64,000 bases of DNA from Methylovirgula sp963708155 (GTDB lineage: Bacteria; Pseudomonadota; Alphaproteobacteria; Rhizobiales; Beijerinckiaceae). The translations under genes were made by a program, and so were the position numbers. Positions 7,932-18,617 of this stretch are shown here, one piece after another. The stretch lies in assembly GCA_963708155.1 (NCBI GenBank), contig OY970183.1, forward strand, positions 2,666,001 to 2,730,000, in the 5' to 3' direction. A model generated the notes under the pieces. It saw only the letters and a list, made by a program, of their open reading frames with translations, ran no database searches and was not told where the DNA came from. Within the stretch, counting starts at the first letter, position 1, and the number at the start of each line of letters is the position of its first letter.

Positions 7932-9437
7932 TTACTTTGCCTCGATCAGCTTGCGGGCATCGTCCCGCAACGCCGCGCGTGAGGCATCCCGCGCATAGAA
8001 CATATGGCCTCCGCCATAGACCGAGAGATGAACCCGGTCAGGCTGACCCATGGGCGCGATCTGATCGAGCAAGAGCTTTGAGGTAAAATAAGGCGTCACC
8101 AGATCCGTGACGCCATGCGCGACGAGAACGCGGAACTTCGGATCAAGTGCGAGATCCTGCTTGAGATCGCTCATCGCCTCAGCATTGCCGTGACCCCAAT
8201 CCCAGTCCTCGCTGACCTTCTCATTCAGAATCTCATAGCGGGCGTCGACGCCCCATTTGAGCTGACTGGCGGTGATGTCGGCGATGGCGCTCGCCAGCGG
8301 CGTTTTGAGCGCATCGAGCACGGGATCGGCATAATCTCCGCGCGCCACATGCGGCTGGGGATCGTAGCCGGTGACGAGCGCGTCATAGGCGCTGGCGACG
8401 CGGCCCGCGGCACGTTCACGCTCGCGTGTGAAGGTCCGTGTATCGATACGGCCGCCGAGCTTGCGCACCAGCGCCGGATCGAGGCCGGTGAAGGCCGCCA
8501 CTTTGCCGTCGATTCGCTCGAGCGCCGCCGCGTCGGAATCGCCGCGCAGGAGATCGACGACATAGGGGCCGGCCGCATAGGCTTCGACATCGGCGAGTTT
8601 GTTGCGCGCATCGGGGCCGGTCACATCGCGCGCCGCTGCCGTCATCGAGGGCAGGTGGGTCGCGAAGGTCAGTGGGTTGTTGGTACTGTTGAACCAGCCG
8701 AAATCGAGCACCGGCGAGATCATGACGATGCCGTTGACGCCGATGCCTTCCGCATCGGTCAGGCGGCGCGCGAGCTTGGGCGCGCGAAAGCCGCCATAGC
8801 TTTCGCCGACGATGAATTTCGGGCTCTCGAGCCGATGGTTCTCGACGAGCCATTTGCGGATCGCGACCGACAGCGCATTGATATCGCCATCGACGCTGAA
8901 GAAGGTCTTGCGCGCATCCTTGTCGAGAACGCGGCTATAGCCGGTGTCCGGCGGATCGATGAAAACGAGATCGGTGAAGTCGAGCCAGGTTTCAGCATTG
9001 GGCACAGTCGCCGGCGTGGCCGACGGCGACAGCTTTCCGTCATCGAGCGGCAGACGCCAGGGGCCGAGCGCGCCGAGGTCGAGCCAGGCCGAGCCGGCGC
9101 CGGGGCCGCCATTGACGGCAAAGGTGATCGGCCGTTTCGCCGCGTCCTCGCCATCTTTGAGGAAAGCGATATAGGCGACGTCGGCGAGCGGTGCGCCGGA
9201 GCCGGCATCGCTGAGCCGGATCGCGCCCGCCTTGGCGGTGAAGTTGATCGTCCGGTCGCCGAGTTTCAGAACATGCGGGGTCGTCGCGGGCGGCGGCAAC
9301 GGATGCGGCGGGGCGGTATCGGCCGACGCGACGTCTGTGGGGGCGGCATGTTTGCCTGCTTCCTGCGCCGAGAGTGGCAATGCGCACGAGGCAAGAAGAG
9401 CCAAGGCTAACCCGAAAGACTTCGCCGCACCGTTCAT
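7932..9437 (-). CDS. S10-family serine carboxypeptidase
   Basis: The 501-residue protein has a signal peptide (MNGAAKSFGLALALLASCAL) ending in Ala-Gln. The peptidase S10 nucleophile motif GESYGG is at about 211-216 (Ser213). A conserved Asp lies in HGVTDLVTPYF and a His in VYGGGHMFYARD near the C terminus. NGGPGAGSAW at about 109-118 is the oxyanion-hole segment. It should act in the periplasm, removing C-terminal residues from peptides. The ATG at 9437 is supported by an AGGGA element about 7 bases upstream. Confidence 0.93.
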   Translation of the reverse strand: MNGAAKSFGLALALLASCALPLSAQEAGKHAAPTDVASADTAPPHPLPPPATTPHVLKLGDRTINFTAKAGAIRLSDAGSGAPLADVAYIAFLKDGEDAAKRPITFAVNGGPGAGSAWLDLGALGPWRLPLDDGKLSPSATPATVPNAETWLDFTDLVFIDPPDTGYSRVLDKDARKTFFSVDGDINALSVAIRKWLVENHRLESPKFIVGESYGGFRAPKLARRLTDAEGIGVNGIVMISPVLDFGWFNSTNNPLTFATHLPSMTAAARDVTGPDARNKLADVEAYAAGPYVVDLLRGDSDAAALERIDGKVAAFTGLDPALVRKLGGRIDTRTFTRERERAAGRVASAYDALVTGYDPQPHVARGDYADPVLDALKTPLASAIADITASQLKWGVDARYEILNEKVSEDWDWGHGNAEAMSDLKQDLALDPKFRVLVAHGVTDLVTPYFTSKLLLDQIAPMGQPDRVHLSVYGGGHMFYARDASRAALRDDARKLIEAK

Positions 9438-9505
9438 CGCACACTCCCTTAAGCCCACGCGGAATGGCATAGGCCCGGCCAATATGGTGGCGGTGAGGCG
9501 AAAAG

Positions 9506-11068
<1,563 letters not shown>

Positions 11069-11334
11069 CCTTGGCAAAACCCGTCGACTTTTAGTTCGCC
11101 GCGAAAGCTTTCGTTACGTTAAACTGTGCTGTAGAAAGATTAACGGTCGGCTCACACAAACGTTAAGATTGAGTCGATCCGCAGGAACAAAACTTCTGAT
11201 TGATTGTGCCTTCGCGCACATCCTGAATTCCAAATTTTAGTTAAGGATCGATTTCACTTTGAGTTATCGCGTGCGAATAGGGTGCGAAGTGCGTGCGTGT
11301 CGTCGCGGCAACCCCCTGTTTCCCGGATGGGCCT

Positions 11335-12165
11335 ATGTCGTTACTTTCCTTTCCAGCCGCCGCGCTTGATCTTGACGCAAGCAACGACGAGACCCCCCGC
11401 GATTTTGCGCCGGTTGCTGGCATGAAGGTCACAATCGTCGGTTCAGGCGATGCCTTCGGCTCGGGCGGCCGCGCCCATACCTGCATTCGGATCGATGCCG
11501 CGACGGCGACCGTGCTTGTCGACTTCGGCTCCGGCGCGATGACCGCCTGGCAGAAACTCGGGTTCGACTGCAACAATATCGATGCGATCGTCGTGAGCCA
11601 TTTGCATGGCGACCATTTCGGCGGCATTCCGGCGCTGCTCCTGCACGCACAATTCGTCGCGGAGCGACGCAGACCGCTTCTGCTCATCGGGCCTCCGGGG
11701 CTGAAAGTACGCCTTCACGAAATGCTCGATCTATTCTTTCCGGGAAGCAGTGCGGTCGCCTGGAATTACGCCTGGCAGGTGCGGGAGATCGGCGGCGGCC
11801 GCAAGATCACAGTGTCGGGCCTGACGCTGGAGACCTTCGACGTCATCCACTCGCCCGGCAGTATGCCGACGGGCATTCGGCTTTCGGACGGCAAGCATGT
11901 CTTCGCCTATTCCGGCGACACCACCTGGACGGAAACGCTGAACGATATCGCCGCAGACGCGGACCTCTTCCTCTGCGAATGCTCGTCCGGCGACGAGCCG
12001 GTGCCGTACCATTTGCACTGGCCGCTGCTCAGGGGCAAGCTCAAGGGCTTCAGCGCCAAGCGCATCGCTGTCACGCATATGGGCCCGTCCGCCATTGCCA
12101 AAATCCCTGAAATGCAGGCAGCCGGACTCATCGTCGCCAATGACGGACTCAGCCTCGAACTCTGA
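11335..12165 (+). CDS. MBL-fold metal-dependent hydrolase
   Basis: The 276-residue metallo-beta-lactamase-fold protein carries the metal ligand motif HLHGDH at about 89-94. A downstream Asp lies in YSGDTTW and a His in VTHMGPSA near the end. The order and spacing are like ribonuclease Z and related phosphodiesterases, without the tRNase Z exosite. The ATG at 11335 has a GGATGG element upstream; an internal ATG at 11422 (MKVTIVGSGDAF) is the alternative. Its 3' end overlaps the next gene by 26 bases, so the two are probably translationally coupled. Confidence 0.88.
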   Translation: MSLLSFPAAALDLDASNDETPRDFAPVAGMKVTIVGSGDAFGSGGRAHTCIRIDAATATVLVDFGSGAMTAWQKLGFDCNNIDAIVVSHLHGDHFGGIPALLLHAQFVAERRRPLLLIGPPGLKVRLHEMLDLFFPGSSAVAWNYAWQVREIGGGRKITVSGLTLETFDVIHSPGSMPTGIRLSDGKHVFAYSGDTTWTETLNDIAADADLFLCECSSGDEPVPYHLHWPLLRGKLKGFSAKRIAVTHMGPSAIAKIPEMQAAGLIVANDGLSLEL

Positions 12166-12781
12166 TCTCGAGGTCTATACCGCGCGTATCCGGGCCTGCC
12201 GTTTCTGCCGCGATCTGCCGGAGCCGCAACGGTTGCCGCAAGAGCCGCGTCCCGTCCTGCGTGTGTCGCGCACGGCGCGCCTGCTTCTCGCGGGACAAGC
12301 GCCCGGCACAAGGGTCAACGCGACCGGCATTCCTTATAACGATCCATCGGGCGATCGGTTACGCGTCTGGATGAATCTCTCGCGCGAGGCGTTCTACGAT
12401 GAGTCCCGGATTGCGATCGTGCCGATGGGCTTTTGCTTCCCCGGCCTCAACGCGGCGAAAGCCGATCTGCCGCCGCGCCGCGAATGCCGGCAATTGTGGC
12501 ACGATGGCTTGCTCGATCTAATGCCGCAGCTCACCTGCATCGTGGCGATCGGGCGCTACGCGCAGGATTATCATTTCGCTCGCGCCGGCCACCCCTTGCC
12601 GAAGGGCGCGACACTCGCGGAAATCGTTGGCGATTGGCAGAACCACAAACGCCTCAACCCGCGGATTATCGCCCTGCCGCATCCCTCCTGGCGCAACAAC
12701 GCCTGGATCAAGCGCAATGGGTGGTTCGAAGAAAATGTCGTGCCGCTGCTGCGCGCCGAAGTCACAAACGCTCTGGCCTAG
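12140..12781 (+). CDS. uracil-DNA glycosylase family protein
   Basis: The 213-residue protein has an N-terminal C-x-x-C pair (ACRFCRD), a motif-1 region LLAGQAPGTRVNATGIPYND, and a motif-2 region ALPHPSWRN. This is the pattern of the uracil-DNA glycosylase superfamily (families 4/5 and relatives), which excise uracil from DNA. Unlike family 4 enzymes, a full four-cysteine cluster set is not obvious, so activity is uncertain. It overlaps the MBL gene at its start. Its last 4 bases overlap the end of the convergent terC-like gene. Confidence 0.88.
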   Translation: MTDSASNSDLEVYTARIRACRFCRDLPEPQRLPQEPRPVLRVSRTARLLLAGQAPGTRVNATGIPYNDPSGDRLRVWMNLSREAFYDESRIAIVPMGFCFPGLNAAKADLPPRRECRQLWHDGLLDLMPQLTCIVAIGRYAQDYHFARAGHPLPKGATLAEIVGDWQNHKRLNPRIIALPHPSWRNNAWIKRNGWFEENVVPLLRAEVTNALA

Positions 12782-13470
12782 CTCTCCGTCTTCTCATTTC
12801 GCGGAAGCACGAGCGCAATCAGCATGACAAGAACAGCGCCGGCCACGCCGCAAGCCGTCGAGAAATAGCTCCAATGTGCGACGGCAAGATTGGGGAGGGG
12901 CGCTTCAGCGGTAATGAACTCCTCGGCGATCATTCCCCCGGCGATAAAGCCAAGCATTGCCGCGCCGAGCCAGATCAGAATCGGAAAGCGCGAGATGAGG
13001 CGCAGCAAAAGCGTCGAACCGAAGATAATCAGCGGGACCGAAAGGCCGAGACCGAAGAGAACGAGAAGAGCCGAGCCTTTCGAGGCGGCGGCGATCGCGA
13101 CGACATTGTCGAGCGACATCACCGCGTCGGCGATGACAATCACCCGCACGGCGCCGAGGATCGATGTCTGCTCTGTGACGGGCTTTTTGCCGCGTTCATC
13201 GCGCGCGAGCTTCACGGCGATCCAGAGCAGCAGGAGGCCGCCGACAAGTTTGATGAAAGGGATGGTAAGCAGATCGACAAAGAGCAGCGTGAACACGACC
13301 CGCAGCCCGATCGCGGCTATTGTGCCCAGCGCGATGCCCTTGAAGCGCTGCGCCTGAGGCAAGCCCGCGCAGGCCAGCGCGATCACGACCGCATTATCGC
13401 CCGAAAGAAGAATGTCGATCCAGATGATCTCAAGGACCGGGATCAGAAAGTCGGCAGGATTGACGGTCAT
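12778..13470 (-). CDS. TerC-family integral membrane protein
   Basis: The 230-residue protein has about seven transmembrane helices. It carries the two TerC signatures, IDILLSGDNAVVIALA near residue 20 and DAVMSLDNVVAIAAA near residue 125, whose intramembrane Asp residues are characteristic. Members export Mn2+ or are linked to tellurite resistance and to metallation of exported enzymes. The gene converges on the uracil-DNA glycosylase with a 4-base overlap. A GC-rich perfect palindrome lies just upstream of the start. Confidence 0.93.
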   Translation of the reverse strand: MTVNPADFLIPVLEIIWIDILLSGDNAVVIALACAGLPQAQRFKGIALGTIAAIGLRVVFTLLFVDLLTIPFIKLVGGLLLLWIAVKLARDERGKKPVTEQTSILGAVRVIVIADAVMSLDNVVAIAAASKGSALLVLFGLGLSVPLIIFGSTLLLRLISRFPILIWLGAAMLGFIAGGMIAEEFITAEAPLPNLAVAHWSYFSTACGVAGAVLVMLIALVLPRNEKTES

Positions 13471-13476
13471 GCCGGC

Positions 13477-13496
13477 GCCCGGCGCGCGCGCCGGGC
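13477..13496. repeat. 20-bp GC palindrome upstream of terC-like gene
   Basis: GCCCGGCGCG followed by CGCGCCGGGC is a perfect 20-base palindrome without a loop. It lies 6 bases before the ATG of the TerC-family gene, so it may hide or affect the translation start. It could equally be a chance product of high GC. Confidence 0.4.
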
Positions 13497-13613
13497 CTCA
13501 CAACATGCGCGCGTCTTGAGGGAAAAGCGGGAGAGCCGGCGCGGGTTCTCGTCGCGACATCGAGTGGCCTTCATCCGGTCAATTATCCATTGGCCAGGTC
13601 AGCATTGCAAATT

Positions 13614-14250
13614 TTATCGCACTTCCGCGACCGCCAGGCGAAATTCGCGTATCTGCGCCGCGACAGCGACGATGGCAATTTCCGATGCCGCCACAATGTC
13701 GGCGAAGCTCGGCCGGGACGCGTCGTCGGCACGCGCCGGGAACCGGAATATGGATAAAACCCGCCGCAAGTTCTTTTTGCCTCTGTAAAGTCTCGTAGAG
13801 CGTCGCGTTGCAGAGATAGGCACCGGCATCGTGCGAAATTCTAGCCGCGATGCCGGCACGGCGTATTTTTGAGGTAATCTCCGCGGCGCGAATTCGCACG
13901 CAAATCGCCTCGGCACCGTCACGCGATAGAACGTTCGAGGTCGGTCGTGCGCCTTGCGCATCGGCCGCGCGAGAATCAACGCGGTTGCGTGCGTGGGTTT
14001 CGATCGAGATGCGCGTGCGGCGCGCGGCGACGCCGAAGTGCAGGATCGCGTCAGGCCGCGTTTGTGCGCATAGCGCGGACAGCCGCGCCGCAAGACCTTC
14101 GTAGACGACCGGCAGGACGCGCGTTTCCAGCCGGATGCCGAGCCTTTCAAAATGATCGCGCTTTTTCTCCAGCGCCGCCATCAACGCCGCCGAGGGATTA
14201 TTCTGAATGCCGGGGAAGGCTGCGAAGCCGGTGGCGAGAACGCAGATCAT
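13614..14250 (-). CDS. pcp: pyroglutamyl-peptidase I (peptidase C15), frame interrupted
   Basis: Pyroglutamyl peptidase removes N-terminal pyroglutamate from peptides in the cytoplasm. The start at 14250 gives MICVLATGFAAFPG, the usual Pcp opening. The active-site Cys region SHDAGAYLCNATLY and the His region GFIHIPVP are present. An extra base in a GGG run at 13738-13740 shifts the frame after IPVP; the continuation ARADDASRPSFADIV is in the next frame and reaches a stop at 13614. The span is three-fold plus one, consistent with one insertion. It is likely intact in the organism. Confidence 0.85.
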
Positions 14251-14404
14251 GGCGTCGGCGATCGATGGGCGGTCGGTGACATTTTGGAAAGCTTGATCGC
14301 AAAAATGCGCCCATCCTGCGGCGTTCGTCGTCGGCGCGGAAGCGGCCGGTAACTTCCGCGCTCTAAGCCTTTTGCCGTGTCGGCATATAAAGGGGAGGCG
14401 TGCA

Positions 14405-14707
14405 GTGTCGGAGCAGGACGACCACAAAGTGAATACCATCGTTCTCGATCAGGTCCTGGATCTCCAGGCCGCCGCGCCACTTGCCGAAAGCCTGCTCGCC
14501 CATCGCGGCACAGATATCATCATCGATGCCGCCGAGGTCGAACGTCTCGGTGCGCAGTCGCTGCAAGTTCTACTGTCGGCCGTCGCAACGTGGCACGCGG
14601 ACGGGCACAGCCTCGATTTCGCTCATCCGTCCGGGGCATTCCTCGAGAGCCTGCAGCTCTTCGGGATCGAAGCGGACAGCCTCTTGCACCATCCGCGCGC
14701 CGCCTAG
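14405..14707 (+). CDS. STAS-domain protein (chemotaxis-type)
   Basis: The 100-residue product is essentially a single STAS domain: TIVLDQVLDLQAAAPLAESL, then DIIIDAAEVERLGAQSLQVLLSA, whose beta-alpha pattern matches STAS proteins that sit beside chemotaxis genes in rhizobia. A strong AGGGGAGG ribosome-binding site at 14391-14398 is 6 bases from the GTG at 14405 and decides the start. No chemotaxis gene is nearby in this window, so it appears as an orphan. The usual phosphorylatable serine of anti-sigma antagonists is replaced by Ala-Gln-Ser (LGAQSLQ), with Ser in the expected vicinity. Confidence 0.8.
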   Translation: MSEQDDHKVNTIVLDQVLDLQAAAPLAESLLAHRGTDIIIDAAEVERLGAQSLQVLLSAVATWHADGHSLDFAHPSGAFLESLQLFGIEADSLLHHPRAA

Positions 14708-14709
14708 CT

Positions 14710-15990
14710 TTAAGCCTCCGCCGCGTCCGCGGTGATTAGGATGGCGCGGAAATCGTTGACATTGGTGAGCGTGGGGCCGGTGATGACGCTGTCGCCGAGC
14801 GCTTCAAAAAAGCTGTGGCCGTCATTATTGGCGAGAGCGTCCGGCGGTTTGATGCCGAGCTTCCAGGCGCGGGCGAGCGTGTCCGGTCCAAGATAGGCGC
14901 CGGCGATTTCTTCCAACCCATCGACGCCATCGGTATCGCCCGCGAGCGCATGGATGCCCTTGTGGCCGGCCAGCGCGATGCCGAGCGACAGCAGAAATTC
15001 GACATTGCGACCGCCACGACCTTTGCCGCGCACTGTCACGGTTGTCTCGCCACCTGACAGAATGAGGCAGGGGGCTTTGAACGGCTGGTTATGCCGGGCG
15101 ACCTGGCGGGCGAGGGCGGCGAGCACTTTGCCGACATCGCGCGCCTCGCCTTCGATGTCGTCGCTCAGAATATGGACGGGGAGCCCGTGCTTGCGTCCGA
15201 CTTCGGCGGCAGCCTCAAGCGCCATCTGCGGCGTGGCGATCGTTTTGACTTCGCTGTTCTTAAGGCGCGGATCGCCGGGCTTGACACTTTCGCCGCGCCC
15301 GCTGGTCAGAACATCGCGCACCTTGCCATTCATCTCGATGCCATAGCGGGCGATAATCTCCAGCGCGTCCTCGCAGGTCGTGGGGTCGCCGATGGTCGGC
15401 CCGGAGCCGATATCGACGGGCGCGTCGCCGGGTACATCGGAGATGAGCAGCGTCACGAGCTTGGCCGGATGACAGGCGACGGCGAGCCGTCCGCCCTTGA
15501 TTCCCGAGAGATGCCGGCGCACGCAATTCATCTCGCTGATCGTTGCGCCGCATTTGAGCAGCTCTTTGTTGAGCGTGCGCTCGTCGGTGAGGTCGAGCCC
15601 TTCGAGCGGCAGCGGCAGCAGCGCCGAGGCGCCGCCGGAGATAAGGCAGATGACGAGATCGTCTTCGGTCAGCCCCTCTACGGCAGCGAGCAGGCGCTTG
15701 GAGCCGACGAGGCCCGCGGCATCCGGAACCGGATGGCTGGCCTCCAGAACCTCGATCGTGCGGGTCGGCAGATGATGCCCGTAACGGGTGACGACCACGC
15801 CGGACAATTCACCCGGCCAGGCGGCTTCGACGGCGAGCGCCATCGAGGCCGCGCCTTTGCCAGCGCCGATGACGATCGTGCGGCCCTTGGGCGGTGGCGG
15901 CAGATATTGCGCGAGCACGCGGGCCGGGTCGGCGGCGGAGACAGCAGCGTCAAACAGCAACCGTAGCAGGATCTTTGGTTCAACTGACAT
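14710..15990 (-). CDS. glycerate kinase (MOFRL family)
   Basis: The 426-residue protein is a class II glycerate kinase (GckA/TtuD type) that phosphorylates D-glycerate, usually to 2-phosphoglycerate. Visible marks are VIGAGKGAASMA near residue 40, CLISGGASALLPLP near 115, and the C-terminal MOFRL domain with SGGETTVTVRGKGRGGRN and ALAGDTDGVDG. In methylotrophs this enzyme closes the serine cycle; elsewhere it serves glyoxylate, hydroxypyruvate or tartrate use. The window also holds enolase and FBPase, but no other serine-cycle gene, so methylotrophy is not shown. Confidence 0.92.
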   Translation of the reverse strand: MSVEPKILLRLLFDAAVSAADPARVLAQYLPPPPKGRTIVIGAGKGAASMALAVEAAWPGELSGVVVTRYGHHLPTRTIEVLEASHPVPDAAGLVGSKRLLAAVEGLTEDDLVICLISGGASALLPLPLEGLDLTDERTLNKELLKCGATISEMNCVRRHLSGIKGGRLAVACHPAKLVTLLISDVPGDAPVDIGSGPTIGDPTTCEDALEIIARYGIEMNGKVRDVLTSGRGESVKPGDPRLKNSEVKTIATPQMALEAAAEVGRKHGLPVHILSDDIEGEARDVGKVLAALARQVARHNQPFKAPCLILSGGETTVTVRGKGRGGRNVEFLLSLGIALAGHKGIHALAGDTDGVDGLEEIAGAYLGPDTLARAWKLGIKPPDALANNDGHSFFEALGDSVITGPTLTNVNDFRAILITADAAEA

Positions 15991-16098
15991 TTGAAGAAAA
16001 CCGCTTTCCTGTTTGTTTTATATTATTTTTTCACCAGCAAACGGAGCGCTGACAAGCAGACGCTCCGGCGCGGATGGTCCCGCCGCCTGCTCCGGACG

Positions 16099-16548
16099 TC
16101 AGATCGTATAGGTGAATTCCTGCTCGCCACTCAAGGCCAGGGCACGCATATCGGCCAGCGTCCGATTGTCCAGGATCCGCGCGATGGCCTCCCGTGCCTC
16201 AAGCATGACGAGGCGGACGCCGCAGCTTTTCTCGTCCGAGCAATCGTCGCAACGGCGATAGGCGGTCTTGCTGGCGCACTGGATCGGCGCCAGCGGACCG
16301 TCGAGAACCCGGATGATATGGCCGACGCGAATATCCTGCGCAGAGCGGGCCAGCGTATAGCCGCCGCCCTTGCCCTTCTTGGAATTGACGAAGCCCGCAT
16401 TGCGCAATTCGCCGAGAATCGTGTCGAGAAATTTCTTCGGAATCGAATTGGCCGTCGCGATATCGGTAACGAGAGACGGTTCGCCCGGCGGATACCCGGC
16501 CAGATGGACCATGGCCTTGAGGCCGTATTTCCCTTTTTTGGTCAACAT
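16099..16548 (-). CDS. Rrf2-family transcriptional regulator
   Basis: The 149-residue protein has the Rrf2 winged helix-turn-helix at its N terminus (KGKYGLKAMVHLA, then IPKKFLDTILGELRNAGFV and the wing SKKGKGGGYTLA). A cysteine set follows at about C91, C100, C103 and C109, in the place where IscR, NsrR and RirA bind an Fe-S cluster. The spacing differs from those three, so the sensed signal is unknown; redox, iron or sulfur are plausible. It is monocistronic by orientation. It is the only Rrf2 gene in the window. Confidence 0.9.
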   Translation of the reverse strand: MLTKKGKYGLKAMVHLAGYPPGEPSLVTDIATANSIPKKFLDTILGELRNAGFVNSKKGKGGGYTLARSAQDIRVGHIIRVLDGPLAPIQCASKTAYRRCDDCSDEKSCGVRLVMLEAREAIARILDNRTLADMRALALSGEQEFTYTI

Positions 16549-16704
16549 GTTCTGTGTTCGTCAGCCATGCGCGTGAGCGGAATAGAAAACGGCCGTTCCA
16601 TTGTCTACTAAATTTATGATCGGAATCGAGAAACGCCAGACTATCATGCTTGGGCTTCGCCCGCCCAGAGGCTTGGGGCGGCGCAGCGTCGACGGAGCGC
16701 CGCG

Positions 16705-18572
16705 TCAGCGCGGCACGGGCTGGGCCTCTTCGGTGAGTTGCAGCCAATCCTCTTCGACCGCGGCAAGCGCGCGTTCCAGATCGCCGCGTTGGCGGGCAAG
16801 CTGGGTGGCCTGCTCCGGCTTGGCTGCGAAGGCGCCGGGCGCCGCCAGCGCCGCATCGACCCGCGCGAGCAGATCCTGAAGCCTGGCCATCTTCTCTTCG
16901 GCCGCGGCGATACGTTTCTTCAGCGGTGCCGCCTTGCCGGCGCGAGGCGTGGACGGCGGCGTTTCGGCATTCGGGCGGTCGCCTCTCGCCTGCGCTGGCG
17001 CTGCGCCCCGCGCCGACAGCACCAGCCGAGTGTAATCGTCCATCGTGCCGTCGAAGGGCGCAACGCGGCCGTCGCCGACGACCCATAGCCGATCGGCGCA
17101 GGCATCGAGCAGGTAGCGGTCGTGCGAGACCAGGATCACCGCGCCCTCATAATCGTTGATCGCCTCGATCAGGGCGGCGCGGCTGTCGATGTCGAGATGG
17201 TTTGTCGGCTCGTCGAGGATGAGCAGATGCGGGCCGTTGAAGGTCGCGAGCCCCATCAGGAGCCGCGCCTTCTCGCCGCCGGAGAGCAGCGCCACCTTCG
17301 TGTCGGCCTTGACGTTCGGAAAGCCGATCTGCGCGCAGCGCGCGCGAATTTTCGCCTCGGGGCTGCCGCGCATCAGTTCCGCGACGCATTGATAGGGCGT
17401 CGTCGCCTCGTTGAGATCGTCGACCTGATGCTGGGCGAAGAAGCCGACGTCGAGCTTCGACGAGCGCTCGACGGTGCCGCTCATTGGCTGAAGACGGCCG
17501 GCGATGAGTTTGGCGAAGGTCGATTTACCGTTGCCGTTGGCGCCGAGGAGGCCGATGCGGTCGTCTTCGGCGATGGTCAGCGAGAGCTTTTGCAGCACCG
17601 GCGTGCCGTCATAGCCGGCGACCGCATTCTCCATGCGCAGGATCGGCGGCCGCAGCGGCTTTTGCGGCGAGGGCAGGTGAAAGGGCAAAACCTCGCCATC
17701 GACGATGGCGGCGACCGGTTCCATTTTCGCGAGCATCTTGATGCGCGACTGCGCCTGTGCTGCCTTGGTCGCCTTGGCGCGGAAACGATCGACGAAAGCC
17801 TGCAGATGCGCGCGCTGCTCGTCCTGCTTTTTCTTCTGCTTGCTCAACACCGCTTGCTGCTCGCGCCGCTGGCGCTCGAAGCTCGAATAATTGCCGCGCC
17901 AGAGCGTGAGCTTGGCCTGGTCGAGATGCAGAATGTGGTCCGCCACCGCATCGAGCAGATCGCGATCGTGGCTGATGACGAGGATCGTCGCCGGATAATG
18001 CGGCGAGATAATCGATGAGCCAGAGCGTGCCTTCGAGATCGAGATAATTGGTCGGCTCGTCGAGCAGCAGAAGATCGGGGGCCGAAAAGAGCACGGCGGC
18101 GAGGGCGACACGCATCCGCCAGCCGCCGGAAAATTCCGAAAGCGGGCGGCCCTGCGCCTCATGATCGAAGCCGAGGCCGGCGAGAATATGCGCCGCGCGG
18201 GACGGCGCTGCATGGGCGTCGATATCGACGAGGCGGGTCTGGATATCGGCGATGCGATGCGGATCGCTCGCCGTCTCCGCTTCCGCGAGCAGCGCGGCGC
18301 GCTCGGTGTCGGCCGACAGCACGAAATCGAGCAGGCTGGTCGGGCCGCCCGGCGCTTCCTGCTCGACGCGGCCGAGCCGCATCTGCCGCGGCACCGAGAT
18401 CGTGCCGGAATTCGGGCGTAAGATCGCCGGCGATCATACTGAACAGAGTGGTCTTGCCGGCGCCATTGCGGCCGACGAAGCCGATATGCGCCCGTTCCGG
18501 CAGGGCGGCGGTCGCTTTGTCGAAGAGGACGCGCGGCCCCAGCCGGAAGGTCAGTTCATTGAGATGCAGCAT
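16705..18572 (-). CDS. ABC-F family ATP-binding protein (frame interrupted)
   Basis: The reconstructed protein of about 621 residues has two ABC domains and no membrane segment. The first Walker A is GRNGAGKTT and the second is GANGNGKST; signatures are SEFSGGWRMR and LLSGGEKAR, each followed by an LDEPTNYLD or LDEPTNHLD box. The linker between them is basic and coiled-coil-like, and a charged coiled-coil C-terminal extension ends the protein, as in Uup/YheS-type ABC-F translation factors. Two single-base insertions break the frame, at about 18409-18412 (GAATTCC for GAATCC) and about 18000-18004 (GCCGCAT for GCGCAT). The length is three-fold plus two, as expected. Confidence 0.93.
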
Positions 18573-18617
18573 CGGCGGGTTTTGGCGCGGCGGTGCGGCA
18601 ATGGCAAGGCGATATCG

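Noticed and set aside
8115..9410. Plus-strand open frame of 431 codons opposite the S10 peptidase
   Set aside because: It is antisense to a protein with a full catalytic signature; the translation has no recognisable domain.
13471..13600. yybP-ykoY manganese riboswitch before the terC-like gene
   Set aside because: The conserved loop sequences are not apparent; only a GC palindrome is present.
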